Notes: generated from the letters alone by a model not told the origin. A stretch of 64,000 bases of DNA from Typhlomys cinereus (GCA_023101885.1 JALPQD010000142.1:2874121-2938120), one strand, 5' to 3'; shown: positions 1-11,206, counted from the stretch's first letter. Numbers and translations: made by a program.

Positions 1-110
1 GTTTCTGGTGTGGCCCTCCTACCCCATCCCTCCTGTTCATAATCCTTGCAATTACTGTATTGCAGAGATTTTTCTATGAGTGTCTCTAGGTGGGCTGGGT
101 GGGTTTGGTA

Positions 111-3100
111 CTAGGAGACACCTATTAGGGAGTACATACGGCACTTAATTTTCTGGGTCTGGGATATTTCACTTAATATAATTGTTTCTAATTTTCCCGG
201 AAAATTCCAGTAATTCATCATTTTTGATGGCTGAGTAGTACTCCACTGTATAGATGTACCACTGTTTCCTTATCCACTCGTCAACTGTTGGACATTTGGG
301 TTGATTCCATGACTTTGCTATTGTAAACAGTGCTGCTATGAACATGGTCGTGCTTGTGCTTTCGAGGTGAACCTCTGCTGTATGGGGGGTTATACCCAAA
401 AGTGGAATCGCAGGGTCATATGACATTTCAATCTTTAATTTTTTAAGAATCTCCAGACGGCTCACCAGAGTGGCTGTATGAGCCTGCACTTCCACCAGCA
501 ATGTAGGAGATTTCCCCTCTCTCCACATCCTCTCCAACATTTGTTGTTGTTTGTATTGTGGATTTTTGCCATCCTGACCAGAGTGAGATGATATCTCAGG
601 GAAGTTTTGATTTGCATTTCCCTGATGGCTAAAGAAGTGGAGCATTTTTTAAGATATTTGTTAGACATTTTAATTTCTTCCCTGGTAAAATTTCTTTTAA
701 GTTCCAGGGCCCATTTTTTAATTGGGCCATTGGTTTCCTTGGTGTTTAGTTTTCTAAGTTCTTTGTGCACTCTGGACAGTAGAGCTATATCAGATATGTG
801 GTTAGTGAAGATTTTCTCCCATTCTGTGGGTTGCCTTTGAGCTCGTGTTACAATCTCTTTATCTGAACAGAAGCTCTTTAATTTCACAAGATCCCAACTG
901 TTGAGAGTTGGTAGCAGTGACTGTACCATTGGATGTCTGTTTAGGAAATGTTGGCCTAGCCCAATCAGCTCGAGGGTGTTCCCTATCCTTTCAACTATGG
1001 TTTTTATAGTCTCTGGCCTGATATCAAGGTCCTTGATCCATTTGGAATTAAGTCTTGTACATGGTGACAAGTATGGGTCCAGCTTTAATCTTCTGCATGT
1101 GGAGATCCAGTTTTGCCAGCACCATTTGTTGAAGATGCTGTTCTTTTTCCATTGGATTTTTTGGGCCCCTTTGTCAAAGACCAAATGGCTGTAATTTTGT
1201 GGGCTTATATCTGGGTCTTCAATCCTTATCCATTGATCTGTGTGTCTATTTTGGAGCCAGTACCAGGCTGTCTTTATAACTATGGATTTGTAGTATAGAC
1301 TTGGGTGGTTATGGTAATACCTCCAGCAGTGTTTTTGTTACTCAGGATTGTCTTTGTTATCCTGGGTCTTTTGTGCCTCCATATGAATTTTGAGATTGTT
1401 TGGTCAACTTCTTTCTAGAATTGCTTTGGGATTTTGATTGGTATAGCATTGAATCTGTATATTGCCTTTGGTAGGATGGTCATTTTTACGATGTTGATTC
1501 TGCCAATCCAGGAATAAGGGAGGTCTTTCCACCTTCTGGTGTCTTCTGCTATTTCTTTCTTTAGGGTTTTAAAGTTTTCATTGTAAAGGTCTTTTACCTC
1601 CTTGGTTAGGTTTATACCAAGGTATTTCATTTTTTAGGGACTATAGTAAATGGGATTGTTTCTCTCAAGGCTTTTTCACTTCTTTCATTCTGGGCATATA
1701 GGAAGGACCTCTGATTTTTGCACATTTATTTTGTATCCTGCCACCCTGCTGAACTTCTCAAGTAGTTCCAGAAGCTTCCTGGTGGAGTTTTTGGGATCAC
1801 TTAGGTATAAGATCATGTCATCTGCAAATAGGGATAGCTTGACTTCTTCCTTGCTGATTTGAATCCCTCTTATGTCCCTTTCTTGTCTTATGGCTTCAGC
1901 TAAGACTTCAAGTACAATATTGAATAGAAGAGGTGAGAGTCGACAGCCTTGTCTAGTTCCTGATTGAAGTGGGAATGCTTCCAATTGTTCTCCATTGAGC
2001 ATAATCCTTGCTGTGGGCTTGTTGTATACAGCTTTTATTATATTGATAAAGGTTCCTTCCATTCCTACTGTCTCTAGCGTTTTGATCATAAAAGGCTGTT
2101 GGATCTTGTCACAAGCTTTTTCTGCATCTATCGAGAGTATCATGTGGTCTTGGACTTTGGACTGGTTTACATGATGAATTACATTTATTGATTTGCGTAT
2201 GTTGAACCAACCTTGTGTGCCGGGGATGAAGCCTACTTGGTCCCCGTGAATGATCTTTTTAATGTGTTTTCGAATCCGATTTGCTAAGACTTTGTTGAGA
2301 ATCTTTGTGTCTGTGTTCATCAGAGAGATCGGCCTATAGTTTTCTTTTCTAAGTGAATCTTTATTAGGTTTTGTGATTAAAACGATATTAGCTTCATAGA
2401 AGGAATTTGGTAGTGTTCCTTCCTTTGCTATTTGATGGAACAATTTAAGGAGTATTGGTGTTATTAACTCCTTAAATGTCTGGTAGAACTCTGTGCTGAA
2501 TCCATCTGGTCCAGGACATTTTTTGGTGAGACGATTTGAGATTACTTCTTCAATTTCCTCATATGTTATAGGACTATTTAAATAATTCACAACTTCCTGA
2601 TTCAATTTACGTAAGTCGTGTTTACTTAGAAATTCATCCATCTCTTTTGTGTTGTCAAACTTCACTGAGTATAAGTTTTTGAAATATGATGTTATAATTC
2701 TCTGGATTTCTTGGGTATCAGTAGTGATAACTCCATGTTCATTTCTAATTTTGTTAATTTGGGTTTTCTCTCTCTTGCTTTTGGTTAATTTAGCTAGGGG
2801 TGTATCAATCTGATTGATTTTTTCAAAAAACCAGCTTTTTAACTGGTTGATTTTTCTATTGTTTTCTTAATCTCGATTTCAGATATTTCTCCCCTTATTT
2901 TGCTAATCTCCTCTTTTCTACTACTTTTGGGATCAGATTGCTCTAGTTTCTCTAAAGCTTTAAGCTGCATTGTTAAGTTGTTTATTTCTGATGTTTCCAT
3001 TTTTTTTGATGTAGGCATTAAGAGCTATGAAATTACCTCTTAGAACAACTTTCATTGTGTCCCAGAGATTTTGGTAAGTTGTATTTTCATTATCATTCAC

Positions 3101-3921
3101 TTTCAGGAAATCTTGAATTTCCTTTTTAATTTCTTTCTGAATCCAGTTCTCATTCAGCATCATATTGTTAAGTTTCCAGGAGTTAGTGTATTTTCTCTTT
3201 TGTTGTGTTTTGGATGTCCAGCTTTAGGTCATGGTGGTTTGACAGGGCACAGGTTAGAATTTCAACTTTTTTGTACATGTGTAGATTCGTTTTGTGGCCC
3301 AGTATGTGATCTGTTTTGGAGAAAGTTCCATGTGCTGCTGAGAAAAATGTGTATTCTTTGGTGCGTGGGTGAAAAGTTCAGTAGAGATCTGTAAGGTCCA
3401 TTTCTTTCAGGGTTTGGTTAAGTTCCAAAGTGTCTCTGTTAAGCTTCTGACCTGTTGATCTATCCCATGTTGAGTGGGCGGTGTTGAAGTCCCAAGAATT
3501 ATTGTTTGGGGTTGATTTCTTGCTTTAGACGCTGTAGGGTTTTCTTAATGAATGTGGAGGGGCCCGTATTGGGTGCATATATGTTCAGTATTGCGAAGTC
3601 TTCCTGGTGAATTGTACCTGTGACTAAAATGTAGTATCCATCCATGTCTCTTATAATTTTCTTTGGTTTGAAGTCCACTTTGTCTGATAGCATAATGGCT
3701 ACCTCTGCCTGTTTTCTGCTTCCATTAGCTTGTAGAATTGTTGACCAGCTTTTTATTTTTAGGGCATGCCTATCTTTTGTGGTGAGATGGGTTTCCTGCA
3801 GGCAGCAGATTAATGGATTGTGATTTTTAATCCAAATTTGTAATCTGTGTCTCTTCATAGGTGAGTTAATTCCATTAACATTTAGTGTTATAATGTATAA
3901 ACTATTTTTGATTCCAGACAT
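111..3921 (-). pseudogene. L1 ORF2 (endonuclease and reverse transcriptase), broken
   Basis: ORF2 encodes the protein that nicks target DNA and copies L1 RNA there (target-primed reverse transcription). The start at 3921 reads MSGIKNSLYIITLNVNGINS, the N-terminus of the apurinic-type endonuclease; QETHLTTKDRH and LNIYAPN follow. That frame stops at 3499 after INPKQ because of a one-base loss in an A run. The reverse transcriptase lies at about 2665-1685, with GTRQGC and the catalytic FADDMILYL. Two conserved positions differ from the 46.6-51.3 kb copy: EKACDKIQQ against EKAFDKIQQ, and GCRLSPLL against GCPLSPLL. The C-terminal segment (1184-462, then 645-169) holds the cysteine-rich CWRGCGERG...LLHCWW region and DPAIPLLGI. 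The normal stop position is 111. Several further frame changes confirm a pseudogene. Confidence 0.95.
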
Positions 3922-3971
3922 TTATTATGTTTAGTAGTTTTTATAAGTATATTGCTTCACTTTTAATGGTG

Positions 3972-5041
3972 TTATATTTGCCTTCTGTTCTCCTGCATAT
4001 GCCTGTTTTTTTCTTCACGCTTGAGTATCATTTCTAGCATTTTTTGAAGGCCTGGTTTGGTGGACATATATCCCTTCAAGTTGTCTTTGTGCTGAAAGAT
4101 TTTTCTTTCTCCCTTGATCATGACTGATAGTTTTGCAGGGTAAATCAGCCTGGGTTGACATTTTTGCTCATTCAATACTTGAAGTATGTCTCTCCAAGCT
4201 CTTCTTGCTTTTACTGTTTCGACTGAGAAGTGATTTGTTATTTTAATAGGTTTACCTTTAAAAGTGACTTGTTTTTTCTCCCTTGAAGCTCTCAGCACTA
4301 GTTCTTTATCTTGAATGTGGAGTGTTTTGACTATTATTTGCTGTGGCGAGGTTCTGTTTTCATCATATCTGTTTGGGTTGCGGAATGCCTCTTGTATATG
4401 GATGGGCCTCTCTTTTTTTAGATGAGGAAAGTTTTCCTTGATGATCCTTTGAAAAATGTCCTCAGGGGTGGTATTTTGAGATACTTGCTCTGGTATTCCA
4501 TGAATAAGCATGTTGGGCTTCTTCAGGGTGTCCCATATCTCCTGGATATTTTTCTCAAGTATCTTTCTGGCTTTAACAACCTCTTCCATTGAGCTGGTTA
4601 ATGCTCCCACTTTATCTTCAAGATCTGAAATTCTGTCTTCTGCTTTGTTAGTTCTGCTGATAAGACTCTCTGTGGAGTTCTGGGTTGAAGATAACTTGTC
4701 TTTTAGCTCAGTTTTAAACTCTGCTTGAGTCTGCCTTAACTGCTCTATGCCAGTTTTTGTTTCTTGCACTGTTTTTCTCAACTCCTCCAAGTGTCTGTTG
4801 TGTTCCTTCTCAAAGTGATTGATTTGATTATTTAATTCCTCCCGGATTGGATTTCCTCTTTCATAGTATTGAACATGGTAATGATCATATTTTTAAAGTC
4901 GTTATCCTGGGTCAGGTTTTCTTGGCCTTTTTCCATGGGTTTGTTCTGGTTGGAGTCTAACATTATGGGATTAATTTCTTCAGTGGGAAATTTGTTTACT
5001 TGAGTGTTTCTTCTCATGGATTTACACTTTGACTTTGGCAT
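3972..5041 (-). pseudogene. L1 ORF1 (RNA-binding chaperone), frameshifted
   Basis: ORF1 protein forms trimers that coat L1 RNA. The N-terminal piece starts at 5041 (MPKSKCKSMRRNTQ) and runs 69 codons to 4832. The main 272-codon piece lies in another frame at 4790-3972, so there is a frameshift near 4800-4850. The second piece begins with a heptad-rich coiled coil (EELRKTVQETKTGIEQLRQT onward to about residue 90). The RNA-recognition region follows (RPIHIQEAFRNPNRYDENRT), then the C-terminal domain (HFSVETVKARRAWRDILQVL). Combined length of roughly 350 residues fits rodent ORF1p. It ends 50 bp before ORF2, as expected for a bicistronic L1. Confidence 0.93.
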
Positions 5042-5310
5042 TGTCGTTTTAACTCTGAAGATCTTCTTTTAATTTCTGTGCATTTTTCACTAAACTGAAT
5101 TATTTTGCCTGGGGTTCTGGGGGTGGGCGGGGACCGAGCTTACCTAGGTCATGGTGTGGTGAGGTCTGGCTGGACTGCGTGCGTCCTTGGTGGTGGAGTG
5201 GAGGGGAAGGGAGCGAATTCTCAGAATCTTGCTGCAGACCAGAGTCATGGCCTCGGGCTCCCCCGGTTCAGGTGGAGTACAGAACTACACACAACTCTCT
5301 AGGCTGAGTT
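5042..5310 (-). promoter_or_regulatory. L1 5' UTR / internal promoter region
   Basis: This G-rich stretch (on the plus strand) lies directly upstream of ORF1 on the minus strand and is much more GC-rich than its surroundings, as L1 internal promoters are. It is short (about 270 bp), so it may be a single truncated promoter monomer. The outer boundary is estimated from the drop in GC content and the start of the SINE target-site duplication at 5338. Promoter activity is inferred from position only. Confidence 0.6.
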
Positions 5311-5350
5311 AATTCTGAACCCATTTATTGAAACTTTTGTGCCAGCTTTT

Positions 5351-5454
5351 TTTTCTTTTTTTTTTTTTTTTTTTTTTTTCGGTGCTGGGGACCGAACCCA
5401 GGGCCTTGCGCTTGCTAGGCAAGCGCTCTACCACTGAGCTAAATCCCCAACCCC
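5351..5454 (-). mobile_element. ID SINE (tRNA-Ala/BC1-related), young
   Basis: Read on the minus strand it begins GGGGTTGGGGATTTAGCTCA, has the ID core (GCGCTTGCCTAGCAAGCGC) and B-box-like GGTTCGGTCCCC, and ends in a poly(A) tail (T run 5351-5379). A perfect 13-bp duplication TGTGCCAGCTTTT flanks it (5338-5350 and 5455-5467), proving retrotransposition. Divergence is low, so it is recent. Confidence 0.95.
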
Positions 5455-5525
5455 TGTGCCAGCTTTTATACAGAAAATTTTGGGGTAAAGAATATTGCAC
5501 CTACAATAAACATATAATTTTCTAA

Positions 5526-5836
5526 ATTTTTTTTTTTATTTATTTTTATTATTATTATTATTTATTCAACTGTGTGCATATGTGTGTGTATGTGCGCATG
5601 CGTCTGTGTGTGTGTGTGTGTGTATGTGTGTGTGTAGAACCACGGACGAATTCGCGAACCACCATGGACGCCTCCACCTCCTCCTGCCCCGGGATTCACA
5701 GGCTCCGCCCTACCAGGACCAGAAGCGCAGGCCGCCCCCGCTTCTGCCTGGCGTCTATACGTGGGATCTGGGATCCGAACTCAGGAGCTTCCGCCTCCAA
5801 GGCGGAGGCTTAACCCCTGAGCCACCTCTCCAGCCC
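5526..5836 (-). mobile_element. B2-like tRNA-derived SINE
   Basis: The minus-strand 5' end GGGCTGGAGAGGTGGCTCAG carries the pol III A box; the B-box-like GAGTTCGGATCCC follows. The GC-rich body, a CA-rich region and an A-rich tail come next. A perfect 17-bp duplication AACATATAATTTTCTAA flanks it (5509-5525 and 5837-5853). This copy belongs to the subfamily lacking the internal AGTAAACA segment. Reading frames across it are shadows of the SINE. Confidence 0.95.
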
Positions 5837-5853
5837 AACATATAATTTTCTAA

Positions 5854-7029
5854 TCAGCAAAATCACCTTCAGGGTGGACATTTTTTCAAGAACCTAACCC
5901 ATTGCTTGAGGGTAAAGGCACTTAACAGAAACATTCTCCCAGTATTTCCAAACCTATCTAATCTATAATGCTTCACTGGATAGCCATGGGGCTGAGTCTA
6001 CATAGTTAACATTTTAACCAGAGACTGCTTTTTTAAAATGCATAGAGAAGGAATGATCTCCTTTTGATTTCAGTAAGGAACATATTTTATAATTAAATAT
6101 AGGAGTCCCCAACACCCCATAAGTCCCACCATGAGCTTTTGCTGTTGTCCTCTCCAGGTTGATCCTCTCAGTCAGGCAGGTTGACATGGGCACCAGGCAA
6201 TGGCAGCATGGTTCTAGCTTGGGAAGTTGCATGCACCTCATGCAGTCTCTGCAATCCAAGCTTGAACTATGTCTCTAGGGGGGCCATGGCTTGGATATTC
6301 AAGGGCCATAGTGCCTATAGTGGTCCTGTTGATGGAGCACTACTGAGATATGTACTGAAAAAAACACTTAAGCAATATAATTATTAAGAAAATAATTGCT
6401 CCTATAATGGCATTCTTCTATTCCTTTAATAGTAAAGTTGCTTAAGTCTTTCTTTGAAGAATTCCAGAAGTATATTGCCATCAGTTAGATGACCCATTTG
6501 TGAACCATGTGTTCTCCAAACCTGGGGTCCAATCTGTCAGGCCTTATCTGCTATGGGTGTCTCTTTCAGGGCAGAGGCGATCATTGGTGGGAATGCACTT
6601 GGATGGTCCATCTCTGTGATTTCTCATAAGAGTGCTGTTTGGGATAGGAGAGACATGGCCCCTTTTGCTTCTGACATGGATTGTCCCAGTTTGGATTGCA
6701 AATACCATCTCCAGGGGCAATCTTGGCATCTAGACTTTCTGGCAGGATGGTCTCTTCCTTGGCCTTCAGCCAGGGTAACAGGGTATCACAGTTTCTTTTA
6801 AGGTTCTAGTGAGCCAGTAGCATAGTCTTATACTTCTGGAATTTCTGAGTTAGTACATAGGTGGGAATTTTACCCATCTATGTTTTAATAACTAGAAGTT
6901 ATTCTTTAATTTCTTTAAAATTAGTGCACACATTCTGGATAACAAGTCTACTTGTTGTAAGTGACTAGACATGAAATCTCTATTTAGAATTTGACTTAAA
7001 GTTAAAAAGCAGGCTTCTTCTCTAGATTA
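5854..7029. other. unassigned intergenic DNA
   Basis: No gene, RNA or young repeat is recognised. The part at about 6490-6800 is richer in GC and contains short open frames on both strands. None resembles a known protein, and it may be an old, unclassified repeat. Confidence 0.4.
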
Positions 7030-7405
7030 GAGAGCAGGAAGCTATTCCCAAAAAACAAACAAACAAACAAAAAACCCTAAGAGCAGGTAAAGGGCACTCC
7101 TAATTCCCAGAAGAATTCTCCCTGCCCGAGGCAAAACTTGAATTATCTAGGAGAGAGTGTTTAGCCTTGTTCATGGGCATTATTATGACATTCCAAGAAA
7201 TTCCTAGCACCTGCCCATGGGATTAATGTGACCTTCCCCAGGGAACCGGCTTTAAGCCTGAGCTGGGAAGAAACACTAAGGCCTGACAATTCCCATATTT
7301 TTCCTTATTTCTCTTAAATAAAGCCATGTCTTATCCCAAAAGATCTTTCTTTGAATCCATCTTTTCCAAACTGAGACATATTCTACAAGATTGGTCGGAT
7401 AAGAA
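7030..7405 (+). mobile_element. possible LTR 3' portion (unclassified endogenous retroelement)
   Basis: A GC-richer block ends with an AATAAA polyadenylation signal at 7317-7322, followed by a T-rich and C-rich downstream region, the arrangement seen at the R/U5 end of LTRs. I cannot find paired TG/CA ends or a target-site duplication, so boundaries and class are uncertain. It could also be a fragment of a processed transcript. Confidence 0.3.
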
Positions 7406-7407
7406 CG

Positions 7408-7490
7408 CAGCAGATTGTCACATGGTGGTAGAAGAGAACCGACTTCCAAAAGTAGTTGTCTTCTGATTTGTACCTGGGTACCAAGGCACA

Positions 7491-7588
<98 letters not shown>

Positions 7589-7590
7589 CA
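7408..7590 (+). mobile_element. B3-type SINE 3' fragment with (TC)n(GT)n tract
   Basis: The segment CACATGGTGGTAGAAGAGAA followed by CCGACTTCCAAAAGTAGTTG resembles the B3 SINE body, whose 3' end commonly expands into dinucleotide repeats. Here (TC)n runs 7493-7544 and (GT)n 7545-7587. The tRNA-like 5' part is missing. Confidence 0.65.
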
Positions 7591-8412
7591 AGTAAATAAT
7601 GCTTTAAGAACTATCTCATATGATTTTCATTCTAGGTAAGTAAGACCACTAGTGTTAGCCACAATCACCAACAAATTACAAATAAGAATAGCTGTGGATC
7701 ATTCTTGACTTGTCAGTTGGCCATTCTGTAGCTATGATTATTCCCATTAAGGAATAGAAAACAGTTATCATGTTGGCTGATTCTGAACTGATGTTTATAC
7801 AGAGTTTCTGAGCCTGAAAATATAGCCATGCAAATATTTATCTTTGGAGGTTATTTCTTAAACACATGGACACAATTAGATAGACTAGACTGGGGCACCA
7901 AATATTTTTATAAAATCTAAAGTACACTTTAATAGACTGGTAAAAGTCAGGGCAGAGGCAGGAACCTTGTATAGATCCTTGATGATAGTCTAAAGGATAT
8001 CAAAGATGGTATTAGGAAAGGCTTAAAAAGACCTGGCTATAGGTGGCTGTTCAAGGAAAATTGAGAGAAATATAATTTTAATCTGGAAGAAAGAACAATT
8101 TACAAGTAGAGCAAGAAAACAAACAAACAAAAAATCTGATGACTATGAGTGTAGGAAAGTGATACATTCATGAACTTGATGCTCCAAGCATCACTCTGCA
8201 GTACATATTCTATCTTCTGCTACCAAATCCAAAATGAGAAAATTCAGAGTAAATGTTATTGGCCCAAGATTTGCTGAGTCTGTACATGCCACAGTTTCTA
8301 ATTACATAGCTTTCTGAGAAGATTCTTAAGGTACTAGGTATCATAGGAAATATATCAGCTCTGTGTTGCCATAAGGAGATGCTTCAAGGTAAAGGTGAAA
8401 CTAAGGCAAAAA
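7591..8412. other. unassigned intergenic DNA
   Basis: AT-rich sequence with no recognised gene or repeat. Short open frames are random. Confidence 0.4.
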
Positions 8413-8418
8413 CATGAC

Positions 8419-8853
8419 TGTTGCCAAATCCCCTGCTGGGCCAGCCGGGGGGGGGGGGGGGGGAGCGGAGGGGCCTCATGGGCTCGAGGCGAATGGGTGA
8501 GCCAGTGAGGGGTCACCACCCAGACCTCAGGAGTCAGGCAAGAAGCAGCAGGCAGAGGATGAGTTGGCTGCAGACTCAGCTTTGTTCAGTAAGTGGTTGG
8601 GTTTTTAAAGGGTCGGGGATCCAATCAGGTGTGGCCACCCCTCCACTCAGGGGAGGGAGGGAGCAGTCACCAATCATTTAACTGTTTACTAGGTGTTCAG
8701 GTTAGATGGCCGCTTCCCATTGATTGTTCATCCCTCCTTCCCATTGGTTGTACATCCTTCTTCCTGTATGGTTCCTTGTTCAGGCTTGTCTGTAGCCAGA
8801 CCTCCTGGATTCTGCAGCCCAGGCTAGGGCCTCCCTGAATCAGTAGTGCCACA
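8419..8853 (-). mobile_element. solo LTR of an endogenous retrovirus (class II-like)
   Basis: The 435-bp element begins TGTTGCC and ends TGCCACA on the plus strand, so both ends show TG...CA. A perfect 6-bp duplication CATGAC flanks it (8413-8418 and 8854-8859), the size typical of class II (ERVK/IAP-like) integrase. Orientation is assigned from TTTAAAA on the minus strand at about 8605-8612 and CCAAT-type boxes upstream of it. No coding region or second LTR is present, so it is a recombination-derived solo LTR. A run of 17 G lies at 8447-8463. Confidence 0.8.
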
Positions 8854-8859
8854 CATGAC

Positions 8860-10104
8860 AACCATTTATTAAAACTTTTAAAATGTGTTTTGAATCTTTC
8901 TCATATCAAACATACCTCTGAGGAATCTCAATGGTATAATTTATGAGTTTTCACAATTCTTCAAATGCTTTCTTCCAGGTAGAATAGGTTTGCAAAGTGA
9001 ACCCCAGTGAAAGAGATATTTGTATATTGCTTTTATTTAATATATTAGACTATGAATTGATACAAGTCTATAAGCTTTTAAAAACAAAAAAAATCATCAT
9101 GAGTTGAAAGAAAGAGATATATCAAACGGAAAGCCTGTGCAGGTCAATAATTAAAGGCTGAGCTACGAACATTTGTGAAGAATTCTTATTTGAGGAAATC
9201 CTTACACATGGCCGTGGGAGACTATCTAGTTGATGCAAGGAATTCCAGCCCATAGGACTATTATCCATGTTAGTGGATAAGATGGAGAGAGCTGGTTTAG
9301 TAAATTGGAATTCTTCAGAAAACTCTGGAAGACTCACAGACTGACAAGTGAAGAGGTTTGCTCTTCTCTCAGTAATTCCTTTAGCTCTTAGTATTGGCAT
9401 GAATTTTCCTGCCAAGCTAGATTATGAACTGTAACCAGAATCAAAAGATGAAATATATCCTTGTTCCTCTAAATGGTTTGGCCATGTATTATGAGCAAAA
9501 TGAAGAGAAACTTCTACAGAGCCTTTCACAGTTCTTTGAAGGGAGTAGGTAGAAAAAAGCAAGAGAATACCACTGATCTTTAAGCACACAGCACTGAGAA
9601 AACAAGGATGCTTTAGGGTTCCAACCCACAGTTCACATAATGATCCACAACTTTGCTTTGAATGCGTGAGCAAAAGGATTTTGACCTAAATGGTGAGGTG
9701 GCAGCATATTCATGTCTGCATTTCTGAAATTTTATGCATCAGCACTGTCCATAGGTATGAGAGAAGGACTTACTGCTGGTTAAGAATTTCTTTCCCTGTA
9801 TTGGAAGCCCTCCCCATTATTGTATTTGGGATGAGTGGTGGGGTGTAAATAATTTCTTTAGAATTTTTCATATTTAAATTTTTTATTAAGTTCTCTATAA
9901 GTACAAAGAGCTTCTTCATGCAGAAAAATCCTGGTTCTCCTGAGGAGATATTGGACTTCAATGAGGAAATGTAGAAAAAGGATAAAAATACATAACATTA
10001 TATACTAATTATTACCACACTGCATATGTGAAAAAAGTGAATCATTTAATGGCAGAGTAATAGATTGTATTTTCTCAAAAATTGCTACAATATGTATAGT
10101 ATCA
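8860..10104. other. unassigned DNA with an old dispersed repeat (about 9120-9560)
   Basis: The 9120-9560 part resembles the 43320-43700 region in order and spacing, for example around GAATTTTCCTGCCAAGC...CTGTAACCAGAATC against GAATTCTCTTGCAATGCCAG...TTGTAACCAGGAATCC. They are two diverged copies of one dispersed repeat whose class I cannot name. The rest is AT-rich with nothing recognised. Confidence 0.45.
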
Positions 10105-10116
10105 TACATTCTTCTT

Positions 10117-10133
10117 ATTTATTTATTTTATTA

Positions 10134-10178
<45 letters not shown>

Positions 10179-10420
10179 GTGTGTGTGTATCAGAGGGCAT
10201 GTGTGTTCCTGTGGAGGACCAAGAGTAAATTCGGGAATCATACTGGATTGCTTCTACCTCCCTCTTGCTTTGCTCTGTTATTTCCCAGGCTCTGCCCACC
10301 AGGGCTGAAAGTACAAGTTGCAGTGGTTTCCCCCTGACATTTTTTTGTGGGACTTGGGATCCAAACTTAGGAACTTCTGCTTGCCAGACAGAGTTTTAAC
10401 CCCTGAGCCATCTCTGTGCC
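10117..10420 (-). mobile_element. B2-like SINE, older subfamily
   Basis: The minus-strand 5' end is degenerate (AGGCACAGAGATGGCTCAGG), and the GC-rich middle of the young copies is replaced by an older version. A (TG)n tract at about 10136-10187 represents its CA-rich 3' part. A 12-bp duplication TACATTCTTCTT flanks it (10105-10116 and 10421-10432). Confidence 0.85.
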
Positions 10421-10544
10421 TACATTCTTCTTTTATATAACTTCATAATAATCATTTAATTCAGAAATAAGGTCTATATTTCCATTTTTTTAAATTCTAA
10501 ACAGTTTTTTTTTTTTTTTTTTTGGAAAAGCAATTCAAAGACTT

Positions 10545-11147
10545 TAGTGAGAGGAGAGTTGACTCAATGGGTTAAAGTACTTTCTGGCCAAGCATGAGGA
10601 CTTGTGTTTGAATCCTCAGAACTGAATCAGAACTAGATACTGTAGAATGTGTCTATAATCCCTATGCTCCATCTGTGAGAAGGGAGGTAGAGATAAGATA
10701 ATTCTTCAAAGTTTGTGGACTTGCTGGTCCAGTTTGAACAGCTGTAAATGACAGTCTCTTTCTCAAAAATTGTAGAAGGAGGGGCTGGAGAGGTGGCTCA
10801 GAGGTTAAGCCTCTGCCTTGCAGGCGGAAGGTCCTGAGTTCAGATCCTAGACCCCACGTATAGACGCTGGGTGGAAACGGGGGCAGCCTGCGTTTCTGGT
10901 CCTGGTAGGACGGAGCCTGTGAATCTCGGGGCAGAGTAAACAAAGAGGCGGTGGAGGCGTCCATGGTGGTTCCCGAATTCGACTGTGGTTCAACACACAT
11001 GCGCACACATGCATACACGCACAATTGAATAAATAATAAATAAAAAAATTTAAAAAAATTGTAGAAGGAAAAGAACAAAATCCCAGGCAGTCCTCTAATC
11101 TGCAAATGAGTTGGTGTACATGTATGTGAACTCACACATGCACATAC

Positions 11148-11204
<57 letters not shown>
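10545..11204 (+). mobile_element. old B3/B4-type composite SINE, split by a younger SINE
   Basis: GACTCAATGGGTTAAAGTAC and CTTGTGTTTGAATCCTCAG are the A- and B-box areas of a degenerate tRNA-derived SINE. They are followed by a region reminiscent of B1-derived sequence (GGGAGGTAGAGATAAGATAA). The element continues after the insertion at 10781-11053 and ends in a (GA)n tract at 11149-11204. Assignment to B3 or B4 is tentative. Confidence 0.6.
10781..11053 (+). mobile_element. B2-like SINE nested in an older SINE
   Basis: It starts GGGGCTGGAGAGGTGGCTCA and ends in the tail AATTGAATAAATAATAAATA. The 16-bp duplication AAAAATTGTAGAAGGA is perfect (10765-10780 and 11054-11069). It contains the AGTAAACA segment in the middle, defining the subfamily shared with 13022, 22773 and 59613. 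Confidence 0.95.

Positions 11205-11206
<2 letters not shown>

Larger units (their letters stand above)
1..5310 (-). mobile_element. L1 retrotransposon, near full length, 3' end cut by window edge
   Basis: On the minus strand the order is 5' UTR (about 5310-5042), ORF1 (5041-3972), a 50-bp spacer, ORF2 (3921-111) and the first 110 bp of the 3' UTR. By comparison with the copy at 46608-51256, roughly 0.9 kb of 3' UTR lies outside the window. Both ORFs carry frameshifts or stops, so the copy is inactive. It matches the 46.6-51.3 kb copy closely along its length, so both belong to one fairly recent subfamily. The exact 5' boundary is uncertain because the 3' flank needed to define the target-site duplication is missing. 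Confidence 0.95.

Noticed and set aside
6014..6801. Short frames on both strands in a GC-richer stretch, considered as a processed pseudogene
   Set aside because: No recognisable protein, no A tail and no target-site duplication; left unassigned.
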